Positions 51,476 to 58,956 of a stretch of DNA of 64,000 nucleotides are shown here, one piece after another. A program made the translations under genes and the position numbers. Within the stretch, counting starts at the first letter, position 1, and every line of letters starts with the position of its first letter. The notes beneath the pieces were generated by a model. It saw nothing but the letters and a program-made list of their open reading frames with translations. It searched no databases and had not been told where the DNA came from. Where the stretch lies: contig CP054837.1 in assembly GCA_028768525.1 (NCBI GenBank), positions 5,452,001 through 5,516,000 on the forward strand, read 5' to 3'. This stretch comes from Desulfobacter sp. GTDB lineage: Bacteria; Desulfobacterota; Desulfobacteria; Desulfobacterales; Desulfobacteraceae.

Positions 51476-51916
51476 ATGGATAAGGAAAAGACCATTATTA
51501 TCGGCAGCGATCATGCCGCATTCGGACTGAAGGAAAAGATCAAGGACCTTTTGTTTAACCTCGGTTACGGCGTGGAAGATGCCGGGACCCATGGCGAAGC
51601 GTCCGTTAACTATGCCGATTACGGCAAAAAAGTGGCTGGTGCGGTCTCATCAGGTGAATATGCCAAAGGCATTCTGCTCTGCGGAACGGGCCTTGGCATG
51701 TCCATGCAGGCCAACCGGTATAAGGGGGTCCGCGCCGCCCTCTGTTCGGATATTTTTTCCGTGCAGATGAGCCGGCAGCATAACGACTCCAATATACTGG
51801 TCATGGGCGGCCGGGTGGTTGGCGACATCCTGGCCTTTGAGTTGGTCAAGACGTGGCTGAATACTGAGTTTGAAGGCGGCCGCCACCTTGACCGCATTAA
51901 ATCCCTGGATGTATAG
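51476..51916 (+). CDS. rpiB: ribose-5-phosphate isomerase B
   Basis: This 146-residue RpiB interconverts ribose-5-phosphate and ribulose-5-phosphate. Motifs: IIGSDHAAFGLKEKI, LCGTGLGMSMQANRYKGVRA and MSRQHNDSNILVMGGRVVG. The catalytic Cys lies in LLCGTG. Length is typical. Confidence 0.94.
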   Translation: MDKEKTIIIGSDHAAFGLKEKIKDLLFNLGYGVEDAGTHGEASVNYADYGKKVAGAVSSGEYAKGILLCGTGLGMSMQANRYKGVRAALCSDIFSVQMSRQHNDSNILVMGGRVVGDILAFELVKTWLNTEFEGGRHLDRIKSLDV

Positions 51917-51971
51917 CCGGGCGGATCAGCCCGGTGGAACACCCCAGAAATCCAAATAACCGTGTGAGGAG

Positions 51972-53213
51972 ATGGATACGCGCAAAATGAGTTATATTGA
52001 GAAGAATGATCCTGAAATCGCCGGGGTTCTGGCTAACGAAGCTGAACGCCAGGAGTACGGCCTGAACCTTATTGCATCTGAAAACACGGTGAGCCCGGCC
52101 GTGATGGAAGCACAGGGCTCCATCATGACCAATAAATACGCCGAAGGGTATCCCGCCAAACGGTATTATGGCGGGTGCGAATTTGTGGACCAGGCCGAAG
52201 ACCTGGCCATTGAGCGGGTGAAAAAACTTTTCGGCGTGGAATTTGCCAACGTCCAGCCCCATTCCGGGTCCGGTGCCAATATGGCGGCCTATTTTGCCAT
52301 GCTGAAACCCGGAGACCGGATCCTGGCCATGGATCTGTCCAACGGCGGTCACCTCACCCACGGCGCCGGTGTCAGTTTCTCAGGCAAGCTTTTTGACTTC
52401 ACCCATTACGGCCTGGATCCCCAGACAGAAATGATTGATCTCAACCAGGTGGAAGACCTGGCAAAGGCCAAACAGCCCAAACTGATTGTGGCCGGTGCCT
52501 CCGCCTATCCCAGGATCATTGATTTTAAGGGGTTTGCGGAGATTGCTCAGCGCCACAATGCACTGTTCATGGTGGATATGGCCCATATCGCAGGACTGGT
52601 GGCCACCGGCCTCCATCCTTCCCCCGTGGGATTTGCCGACGTCATTACGTCCACTACCCATAAGACCCTCAGGGGACCCAGGGGCGGATTGATCCTGTCC
52701 TCGGATAAATTCGGCAAGGCCATCAACAGCCAGATATTCCCGGGCATCCAGGGCGGGCCGCTCATGCACGTGATCACGGCCAAGGCTGTGGCCTTTAAAG
52801 AAGCCCTTTCCCCGGAATTTGCCGACTACCAGAAACAGGTGGTGAAAAATTCCGCCGCCCTTGCCGGTGTGCTTATGGACCGCGGCTACAAACTGGTTTC
52901 CAACGGTACGGACAACCATATGGTGCTGGTGGATTTTTCCAGCCGGGATATCACCGGAAAAGAAGCTGAAGAGCGGCTGGGCCAGGCCAATATCACGGTA
53001 AACAAAAATACTGTGCCCAATGAAAAACGCAGCCCCTTTGTGACCTCCGGTATCCGTATCGGTGTGCCCCTGGTCACCTCCAGGGGGATGAAGGAAGATG
53101 CAACCCGGACCATCGCCGGATTCATCTGCGATATCCTGGACGATGCCGCCAATATTGCCCGGGTGGCCCAGGAGGTCAAAGACCTCTGCAGCAAGTATCC
53201 CCTTTACGCTTAG
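51972..53213 (+). CDS. glyA: serine hydroxymethyltransferase
   Basis: This 413-residue PLP enzyme converts serine to glycine with transfer of the hydroxymethyl group to tetrahydrofolate. Motifs: GYPAKRYYGGCEFVDQAEDL, MVDMAHIAGLVATG and TSTTHKTLRGPRGG with the PLP lysine. GAGGAG precedes the ATG. The 55-base spacer is too short for a glycine riboswitch. Confidence 0.96.
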   Translation: MDTRKMSYIEKNDPEIAGVLANEAERQEYGLNLIASENTVSPAVMEAQGSIMTNKYAEGYPAKRYYGGCEFVDQAEDLAIERVKKLFGVEFANVQPHSGSGANMAAYFAMLKPGDRILAMDLSNGGHLTHGAGVSFSGKLFDFTHYGLDPQTEMIDLNQVEDLAKAKQPKLIVAGASAYPRIIDFKGFAEIAQRHNALFMVDMAHIAGLVATGLHPSPVGFADVITSTTHKTLRGPRGGLILSSDKFGKAINSQIFPGIQGGPLMHVITAKAVAFKEALSPEFADYQKQVVKNSAALAGVLMDRGYKLVSNGTDNHMVLVDFSSRDITGKEAEERLGQANITVNKNTVPNEKRSPFVTSGIRIGVPLVTSRGMKEDATRTIAGFICDILDDAANIARVAQEVKDLCSKYPLYA

Positions 53214-53223
53214 GACGCTGGCC

Positions 53224-53721
53224 ATGACCCAGATTCCTGAACCCGCCATGGATCATATTATGGATCAGTCACCCGGAAAACGGCCTTCATGGAATGAATA
53301 TTTCATGGGGATCACCGATTTGGTCGCCGGCCGCGCCACCTGCACCCGGAGAAAGGTGGGGGCGGTGCTGGTCAAGGAAAAACGGATTCTCTGTTCCGGA
53401 TACAACGGGGCGCCCTCGGGGGTGCCCCACTGCCGGGAAACCGGCTGTCTGAGGGAACAACTCAAGGTCCCTTCCGGGGAGAAACACGAGTTGTGCCGGG
53501 GGGTGCATGCTGAACAGAATGCCATCATCCAGGCGGCTTTCCACGGCATTCCCGTTAACGGGGCCGTTCTTTACTGCACCACCCAGCCGTGTTCCATCTG
53601 TGCCAAGATGATTATTAACGCAGGTATAAAAAAGGTATATTACAAGGAAGGGTATGACGATCCCCTTTCCATGGACATGTTTGCCCAGGCCGGTGTGGAA
53701 CTGGTCCGGCTGAGTACCTGA
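53224..53721 (+). CDS. dCMP deaminase
   Basis: This protein of about 165 residues has the zinc-dependent deaminase site GVHAEQNAIIQAA and CTTQPCSICAKMII. The extra cysteines HCRETGCLR and HELC are typical of dCMP deaminases (ComEB type). It supplies dUMP for thymidylate. The ATG at 53224 follows glyA by 10 bases and is chosen because earlier in-frame residues overlap glyA coding sequence. Confidence 0.9.
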   Translation: MTQIPEPAMDHIMDQSPGKRPSWNEYFMGITDLVAGRATCTRRKVGAVLVKEKRILCSGYNGAPSGVPHCRETGCLREQLKVPSGEKHELCRGVHAEQNAIIQAAFHGIPVNGAVLYCTTQPCSICAKMIINAGIKKVYYKEGYDDPLSMDMFAQAGVELVRLST

Positions 53722-53742
53722 ATTGAGAATTGAGAGGCTGAC

Positions 53743-54249
53743 ATGAAATGCCCTTTTTGCGGAAAACTGAATACCCGGGTGGTTGATTCCAGGCCGGGCA
53801 AAATTGAGTTTGAAGTCCGGCGAAGAAGGGAATGCCAGGGATGTTCCCAGCGGTTTACCACCTATGAACGGGTGGAGCAGGTCCCTGTGATGATTGTCAA
53901 AAAAGACAACCGCAGGGAGGAATTCGACAGAGAAAAAATCCTCAAAGGCATCCAGAAAGCCTGCGAAAAGCGGGCCATCAGTGTGGATCAGATTGAAGAA
54001 ATGGTGGCCTCCATTGAGCGGGATCTTCGTGAAGGTGCGGACCGGGAGGTTTTATCCAAGGTGGTCGGGGAGAAGATTATCACGGCCTTGAAGGAAGTGG
54101 ATGATGTGGCCTATGTCCGGTTCGCTTCTGTATACCGGGAGTTCAAGGATGTGGCCGATTTTATCCAGGAACTCAAGGGGATGCTGCCCGATGACTGCCG
54201 CCCTGAAGAACTGGACCAGCTGGGCTCGACGGACAGGAACCATGACTGA
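53743..54249 (+). CDS. nrdR: NrdR transcriptional repressor
   Basis: This 168-residue repressor of ribonucleotide reductase genes has an N-terminal zinc ribbon (CPFCGKLNTRVVDSR, RRRRECQGCSQRFTTYERVE) and an ATP-cone domain (MIVKKDNRREEFDREKILKG). It senses dATP/ATP. The end overlaps ribD by 8 bases. Confidence 0.97.
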   Translation: MKCPFCGKLNTRVVDSRPGKIEFEVRRRRECQGCSQRFTTYERVEQVPVMIVKKDNRREEFDREKILKGIQKACEKRAISVDQIEEMVASIERDLREGADREVLSKVVGEKIITALKEVDDVAYVRFASVYREFKDVADFIQELKGMLPDDCRPEELDQLGSTDRNHD

Positions 54250-55390
54250 TAACAGGTATATGGAACTGGCCCTGGAGCTGGCGGCCAAGGGAAAGGGGTT
54301 TACCTCACCCAATCCCTGCGTAGGGGCAGTGGTGGTGAAAGACGGCGATATTATCGGCCGCGGATACCATCCCAAGGCCGGCGGGCCCCACGCAGAGGTG
54401 GTGGCCATTGACGACGCCCATGCCCATGCGCCGGGCCGGCTTGCCGGTTCCACCATTTATGTTACCCTTGAACCCTGCAACCATTTCGGAAAAACCCCGC
54501 CCTGCACCCGGAAAATTTTGTCTGCAGGCATCACCCGTGTGGTGGTGGGCTGCACAGATCCCAATCCCGTGGCTGCCGGCGGCATTGATCTTTTAAGGGA
54601 AAACGGGGTTGATGTGGAAACCGGGATTCTACAGGACCGGGCCCGGACCCTCATCGAAGATTTTATCTGGTACAACCAGAATGAAAAACGTCCCTTTGTC
54701 ACCCTCAAGTGCGCGGCCACCCTTGACGGCCGCATTGCCACCCGATCCGGGGATTCCCAGTGGATTACCAATGAACTCTCCCGGGGGTACGGGCACAGGC
54801 TTCGCCACGAGGCCGACGCCATCCTCATCGGTTCCGGCACCCTCCATGCCGACAATCCATCGCTGACGGCAAGGATACCCGGGGAAACCACCGTGGACCC
54901 GGCCCGGGTTGTTCTGGATTCCCGGCTGACAGTGAAAGAAGATGCCAAAATTATTACCCAGGATTCCCAGGCGCCCACCATCATCGTTGCGGGTCCCCAT
55001 GCGGACGCCAAAAAAGCCTCAAGGCTTGAAGCCAAAGGGGTGAAGATCATCCGGGTGAATCTTATTGACGGAAAGCTTGATTTAAATGAACTTGTGATTA
55101 AGTTAGGAAACATGTCCATATCAAGCATCCTCATAGAAGGGGGCGGCCGGGTGGCTGCCTCAGCCCTGAAAGCCGGTATTGTCAACAAGGTCTGCTACTT
55201 TATCGCCCCCAAAATTCTAGGGGGCAGCGACGGCCTTCCCGTATTCTCCGGAGAAGGACCTGAGAAAATCAAGGATGTCTGTGAATTGACCCGGGTGACG
55301 ACAATGAGCTTTGGCTCTGATATCCTGGTCACCGGCTATATTACCAAAAATAACCATCAGGGAGACCGCCCGTGTTCACCGGTATCATAG
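54242..55390 (+). CDS. ribD: bifunctional riboflavin deaminase/reductase RibD
   Basis: This protein of about 382 residues has an N-terminal deaminase with zinc ligands HAEVVAID and EPCNHFGKTPPCTRK, and a C-terminal reductase (TLKCAATLDGRIATRSGDSQ, SILIEGGGRVAASAL). It carries out the second and third steps of riboflavin synthesis. The start at 54242 gives the family N-terminus; a longer frame lies inside nrdR. The stop overlaps ribE by 19 bases. No FMN riboswitch is visible upstream. Confidence 0.95.
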   Translation: MTDNRYMELALELAAKGKGFTSPNPCVGAVVVKDGDIIGRGYHPKAGGPHAEVVAIDDAHAHAPGRLAGSTIYVTLEPCNHFGKTPPCTRKILSAGITRVVVGCTDPNPVAAGGIDLLRENGVDVETGILQDRARTLIEDFIWYNQNEKRPFVTLKCAATLDGRIATRSGDSQWITNELSRGYGHRLRHEADAILIGSGTLHADNPSLTARIPGETTVDPARVVLDSRLTVKEDAKIITQDSQAPTIIVAGPHADAKKASRLEAKGVKIIRVNLIDGKLDLNELVIKLGNMSISSILIEGGGRVAASALKAGIVNKVCYFIAPKILGGSDGLPVFSGEGPEKIKDVCELTRVTTMSFGSDILVTGYITKNNHQGDRPCSPVS

Positions 55391-56037
55391 AAAGTTTTGG
55401 CACCATCAAGCGCATTGAATCCAATGGAGAGGGGAAGGTGCTGCTTATCGGATGCGACCTGGACCTCTCCCAGAGCAAGATCGGCGATTCCATTGCCGTC
55501 AACGGCGCCTGCCTTACCGCTGTCAGTCTTGGCACCAACCAGTTTCGTGTGGATATGGCCCCGGAAACCGTTGCAAGAACCACATTTAAAAAGATGGGAC
55601 CGGGCAGCCGGGTGAATATCGAGCGGGCATTGAAGCTGTCCGACCGCATCGACGGCCATCTGGTGTCGGGGCATATTGACGGTACCGGCACCATCAGCGC
55701 CATAAAAAAAATGAGCAATGCTGTCATCATAGATGTGACGGTGCCGGAAAACCTGGCCGCAGATATGATTGAAAAAGGATCGGTGGCCATTGAAGGGATA
55801 AGCCTGACCATCAATAAATGCTGGGAGACCGGATTTCAGGTCAGCATTATTCCCCACACCGCCCAGATTACCACCATCGGCACAAAGCAGGTGGGGGACG
55901 AGGTCAATATTGAAACGGACATGCTGGGCAAGTATGTCAGAAAAATTTTAAACACAGGCGGGGGGAGCGTGAATTCTCCGGGGTCCAATGATTCCGATAT
56001 TTCCATGTCACTCCTGGCCCGTAATGGATTTTTATAA
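55372..56037 (+). CDS. ribE: riboflavin synthase alpha subunit
   Basis: This 221-residue lumazine-binding enzyme has two tandem beta-barrel repeats: FTGIIESFGTIKRIES and a second around LVSGHIDGTGTISAIKKM. It starts at GTG inside the end of ribD. It dismutates 6,7-dimethyl-8-ribityllumazine to riboflavin. The symbol ribE follows the usage of many genomes (ribC in others). Confidence 0.94.
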   Translation: MFTGIIESFGTIKRIESNGEGKVLLIGCDLDLSQSKIGDSIAVNGACLTAVSLGTNQFRVDMAPETVARTTFKKMGPGSRVNIERALKLSDRIDGHLVSGHIDGTGTISAIKKMSNAVIIDVTVPENLAADMIEKGSVAIEGISLTINKCWETGFQVSIIPHTAQITTIGTKQVGDEVNIETDMLGKYVRKILNTGGGSVNSPGSNDSDISMSLLARNGFL

Positions 56038-56057
56038 TTTATAGGGAAAGTATAGAT

Positions 56058-57260
56058 ATGCCGCACTTAACCATTGAACAGGCAATTGAAGATATTAAAA
56101 ACGGTAAAATGGTCATCCTCGTTGATGATGAAGACCGGGAAAATGAAGGCGACCTGACCATGGCGGCCGAGGCGGTTACGCCCGAAGCCATTAATTTTAT
56201 GGCCACTTACGGCCGGGGGCTGATCTGCCTTTCCCTGGACTCTTCCATTGCCGACCGCCTGGATCTGCCCATGATGGTGGAAAACAACACCTCACAGTTT
56301 GAGACCGGTTTCACGGTTTCCATCGAAGCCAAACGGGGCGTGACCACAGGTATCTCCGCAGCGGACCGGGCCACTACCATTCTCACCGCCGTGGCCGATG
56401 ACACCACCCCGGCCGACATTGCACGGCCCGGACATATTTTCCCCCTGCGGGCCCGCGACGGGGGGGTCATGGTCAGAATCGGCCAGACCGAAGGATCTGT
56501 GGATCTGGCCCGGCTGGCCGGCCTCAAACCCGCCGGTGTTATCTGCGAGATCATGGACGAAGACGGCACCATGGCCCGGATGCCCGCCCTTGAGACATTT
56601 GCCAAGAAACACGGCATTGGCATCTGCACCGTGGCCGATCTGGTCAAGTACCGGATGAAAACCGAAAGTTTTGTGAAGCGTGCTGCTGAAACCGTTATCC
56701 CCACCAAAGTGGGCGGCGAGTTCAGGATCATTGCCTATGAAAACGATATGGACAATCTCACCCACATTGCCCTGGTCAAGGGGGAGATAGACCCTGAAAA
56801 AGAAATCCTGGTCCGGGTCCATTCCGAATGCATGACCGGGGATATATTTTCTTCCCAGCGGTGTGACTGCCAGGACCAGCTCCACCGGGCCATGAAAATG
56901 GTGGATGAAGAGGGCATGGGCGTTATCCTTTACCTGCGCCAGGAGGGCCGGGGCATCGGCCTGGTTAACAAGCTCAAGGCCTATGAATACCAGCGCCAGG
57001 GACTGGATACGGTTGAAGCCAATGAAAAGCTGGGGTTTGACGCGGACCTGCGTGACTACGGGGTCGGCGCCCAGATGCTGGTGGACATCGGCGTTAAGAA
57101 AATGCGTCTGATGACCAACAATCCCAAAAAAATGATCGGCCTGGAAGGTTACGGCCTTTCCGTGGTGGAGCAGGTGCCCATTGAAGTGGAAGCCAACTGC
57201 CACAACCAGGGCTATTTGAAATGCAAGCAGGCCAAGATGGGCCACCTTCTTCATATGTAA
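56058..57260 (+). CDS. ribBA: bifunctional DHBP synthase/GTP cyclohydrolase II
   Basis: This 400-residue fusion has an N-terminal 3,4-dihydroxy-2-butanone-4-phosphate synthase (DDEDRENEGDLTMAAE) and a C-terminal GTP cyclohydrolase II with zinc ligands in VRVHSECMTGDIFSSQRCDC and RQEGRGIGLVNKLKAY. Both halves keep their catalytic residues. It supplies the two branches feeding lumazine synthase. Confidence 0.96.
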   Translation: MPHLTIEQAIEDIKNGKMVILVDDEDRENEGDLTMAAEAVTPEAINFMATYGRGLICLSLDSSIADRLDLPMMVENNTSQFETGFTVSIEAKRGVTTGISAADRATTILTAVADDTTPADIARPGHIFPLRARDGGVMVRIGQTEGSVDLARLAGLKPAGVICEIMDEDGTMARMPALETFAKKHGIGICTVADLVKYRMKTESFVKRAAETVIPTKVGGEFRIIAYENDMDNLTHIALVKGEIDPEKEILVRVHSECMTGDIFSSQRCDCQDQLHRAMKMVDEEGMGVILYLRQEGRGIGLVNKLKAYEYQRQGLDTVEANEKLGFDADLRDYGVGAQMLVDIGVKKMRLMTNNPKKMIGLEGYGLSVVEQVPIEVEANCHNQGYLKCKQAKMGHLLHM

Positions 57261-57280
57261 TTTTGAAAGGATAAAAAGAT

Positions 57281-57751
57281 ATGCCGAATCTAATTGAAGC
57301 CGGCCTGAGTGCCAAGGGGAAGAAATTCGGAATCATTGCCTCCCGGTTTAATGATTTCATTGTGGGAAAGCTGGTTGACGGGGCCGTGGACGCCCTGGTC
57401 AGAAGCGGCGCCGAAGACAAAGATATCACCGTTCTTAAAGTCCCCGGTGCCTTTGAAATTCCCCTGGTGGCCAAGAAAATGGTCGGCCAGAAAAAATACG
57501 ACGCCGTCATCTGCCTTGGGGCGGTGATCCGCGGTGCCACCACCCACTATGACTATGTCTGCGCCGAAGTCTCCAAGGGGATCGCCGCAGTCAGCATGGA
57601 TGCCGAGGTTCCTGTTATGTTTGGCATCTTGACCACGGAAACCATTGAGCAGGCCATTGAAAGGGCCGGTACCAAAGCCGGTAACAAGGGGTTTGATGTG
57701 GCCCTTGGTGCCGTTGAAATGGCCAACCTCTGCCAGGATATGGGCAAATAA
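57281..57751 (+). CDS. ribH: 6,7-dimethyl-8-ribityllumazine synthase
   Basis: This 156-residue protein has KFGIIASRFNDFIVGKLVDG, VPGAFEIPLVAKKMV and ICLGAVIRGATTHYDYVC, typical of lumazine synthase. It completes the rib cluster. nusB follows 3 bases downstream. Confidence 0.96.
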   Translation: MPNLIEAGLSAKGKKFGIIASRFNDFIVGKLVDGAVDALVRSGAEDKDITVLKVPGAFEIPLVAKKMVGQKKYDAVICLGAVIRGATTHYDYVCAEVSKGIAAVSMDAEVPVMFGILTTETIEQAIERAGTKAGNKGFDVALGAVEMANLCQDMGK

Positions 57752-57754
57752 AAA

Positions 57755-58168
57755 ATGGGAAACAGAAGAAAATCCCGGGAACTGGCGCTCCAGGCCCTGT
57801 TTTTCCTGGACGTGAACGGTGCTGATCCCGAAACGGGTATTGAAGCGTTTTGTACCGAGCATGAAGGGGAGATCAGTGAGGAGGTGAAACCCTTTTTTCT
57901 GGAATTGGTCAACGGGGCGTTGGCCGACCAGGACGAAATCGACCGCCTCTTGAACAAATGGGCCAAGAACTGGAAAATTTCCAGGATGCCGGTGGTGGAC
58001 CGTAACATCATGCGCCTGGCTGTCTTCGAAATGATACGCCGGCCCGATATCCCCGCTTCGGTCTCCATCAACGAAGCCGTTGAAATCGGAAAGAAATTCG
58101 GCACCCGGGATTCCGGCCCTTTTATTAACGGGGTGCTGGACCGGATCAGGATTCAGGAGAGTTTATAA
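57755..58168 (+). CDS. nusB: transcription antitermination factor NusB
   Basis: This 137-residue all-helical NusB begins RRKSRELALQALFFLDVNG and has VVDRNIMRLAVFEMI and NEAVEIGKKFGTRDSGPFING. Length is normal. It works with NusE on rRNA transcripts and ends the rib cluster. Confidence 0.93.
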   Translation: MGNRRKSRELALQALFFLDVNGADPETGIEAFCTEHEGEISEEVKPFFLELVNGALADQDEIDRLLNKWAKNWKISRMPVVDRNIMRLAVFEMIRRPDIPASVSINEAVEIGKKFGTRDSGPFINGVLDRIRIQESL

Positions 58169-58214
58169 CCAATGCCGGGGTTGAAAATCTGCAATTTTTT
58201 TCGAGTACAAGCGG

Positions 58215-58272
58215 GGGATAAATTTCAACCGGAAACATAGGTTTAAGTATGTTCAGGATTGAAATTTAACCC
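58215..58272 (+). promoter_or_regulatory. 58-nt hairpin after nusB with competing upstream pairing
   Basis: A 14-pair stem with one mismatch (58215-58228 with 58259-58272) is extended inside by a 6-bp stem (58234-58239 with 58248-58253). TTTCAACC (58223-58230) can instead pair with GGTTGAAA at 58179-58186, so two exclusive folds are possible. No T run follows. It may be a terminator, processing site or leader of the next gene; function is not known. Confidence 0.45.
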
Positions 58273-58335
58273 AAGGACGTCATCGATAAAATTTGTGGTT
58301 TTCGGGCGGCATTAATCCCTCAGCAGGAGGTTGAT

Positions 58336-58956
58336 GTGATAATACAGAAGCTTGAAGTCGGCCCCATTATGGCCAATTGTTTTATTCTCGGATGTGAAAA
58401 AACCAAGGAAGCGGCAGTGATTGATCCGGGGGATGATGCCGACAGGATACTGATGGCCCTGGCCAAGTCCGAACTGAGAGTAAAGTATCTGATCAACACC
58501 CACGGCCATTTTGATCACGTGGGGGCCAACAAGCGGATGAAGGAAGCCACCGGCGCCGACATCGCCTGCCACCCTGAGGATGAACCCATGCTGGTGGAAC
58601 TTTCCAGGTCAGCCGCCATGTTCGGCCTCTCCGCCGAGAATTCTCCCCCTGCCGATCTTTTGCTCAAAGAGGGGGATGAGGTCTCCTTCGGTGAGATTAC
58701 TTTAAAGGTGATCCACACCCCGGGCCACTCCCCAGGGGGAATCTGCCTGTATACCCCGGGCCATTTGTTTGCCGGTGACACCCTTTTCATGGGGTCCATC
58801 GGCCGCACAGACCTGCCCGGCGGGAACTACGACACCTTGATTTCCAGTATTAAGACCAAATTGCTTGATCTGCCGGAAGATACCATGGTCTATACGGGTC
58901 ACGGCCCTGAAACCAATATCGGAAACGAAAAACGGATGAACCCCTTCCTCAGATGA
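58336..58956 (+). CDS. metallo-beta-lactamase-fold hydrolase (glyoxalase II-like)
   Basis: This 206-residue protein has the zinc-binding core NTHGHFDHVGANK, HTPGHSPGGICLYTPGHLFAGDTLF and YTGHGPETNIGNEKRMNPF, as in small hydroxyacylglutathione hydrolase-type enzymes of anaerobes. The start at 58336 is GTG with GGAGG upstream. The stop overlaps the next gene (ATGATG). The substrate is unknown. Confidence 0.88.
   Translation: MIIQKLEVGPIMANCFILGCEKTKEAAVIDPGDDADRILMALAKSELRVKYLINTHGHFDHVGANKRMKEATGADIACHPEDEPMLVELSRSAAMFGLSAENSPPADLLLKEGDEVSFGEITLKVIHTPGHSPGGICLYTPGHLFAGDTLFMGSIGRTDLPGGNYDTLISSIKTKLLDLPEDTMVYTGHGPETNIGNEKRMNPFLR

Noticed and set aside
51917..51971. Glycine riboswitch before glyA
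   Set aside because: The 55-base spacer is too short and lacks the paired domains.
54242..57751. FMN riboswitch for the rib genes
   Set aside because: ribD overlaps nrdR and all intergenic gaps are 20-30 bases, too short for an RFN element; nothing like it lies upstream of rpmF.
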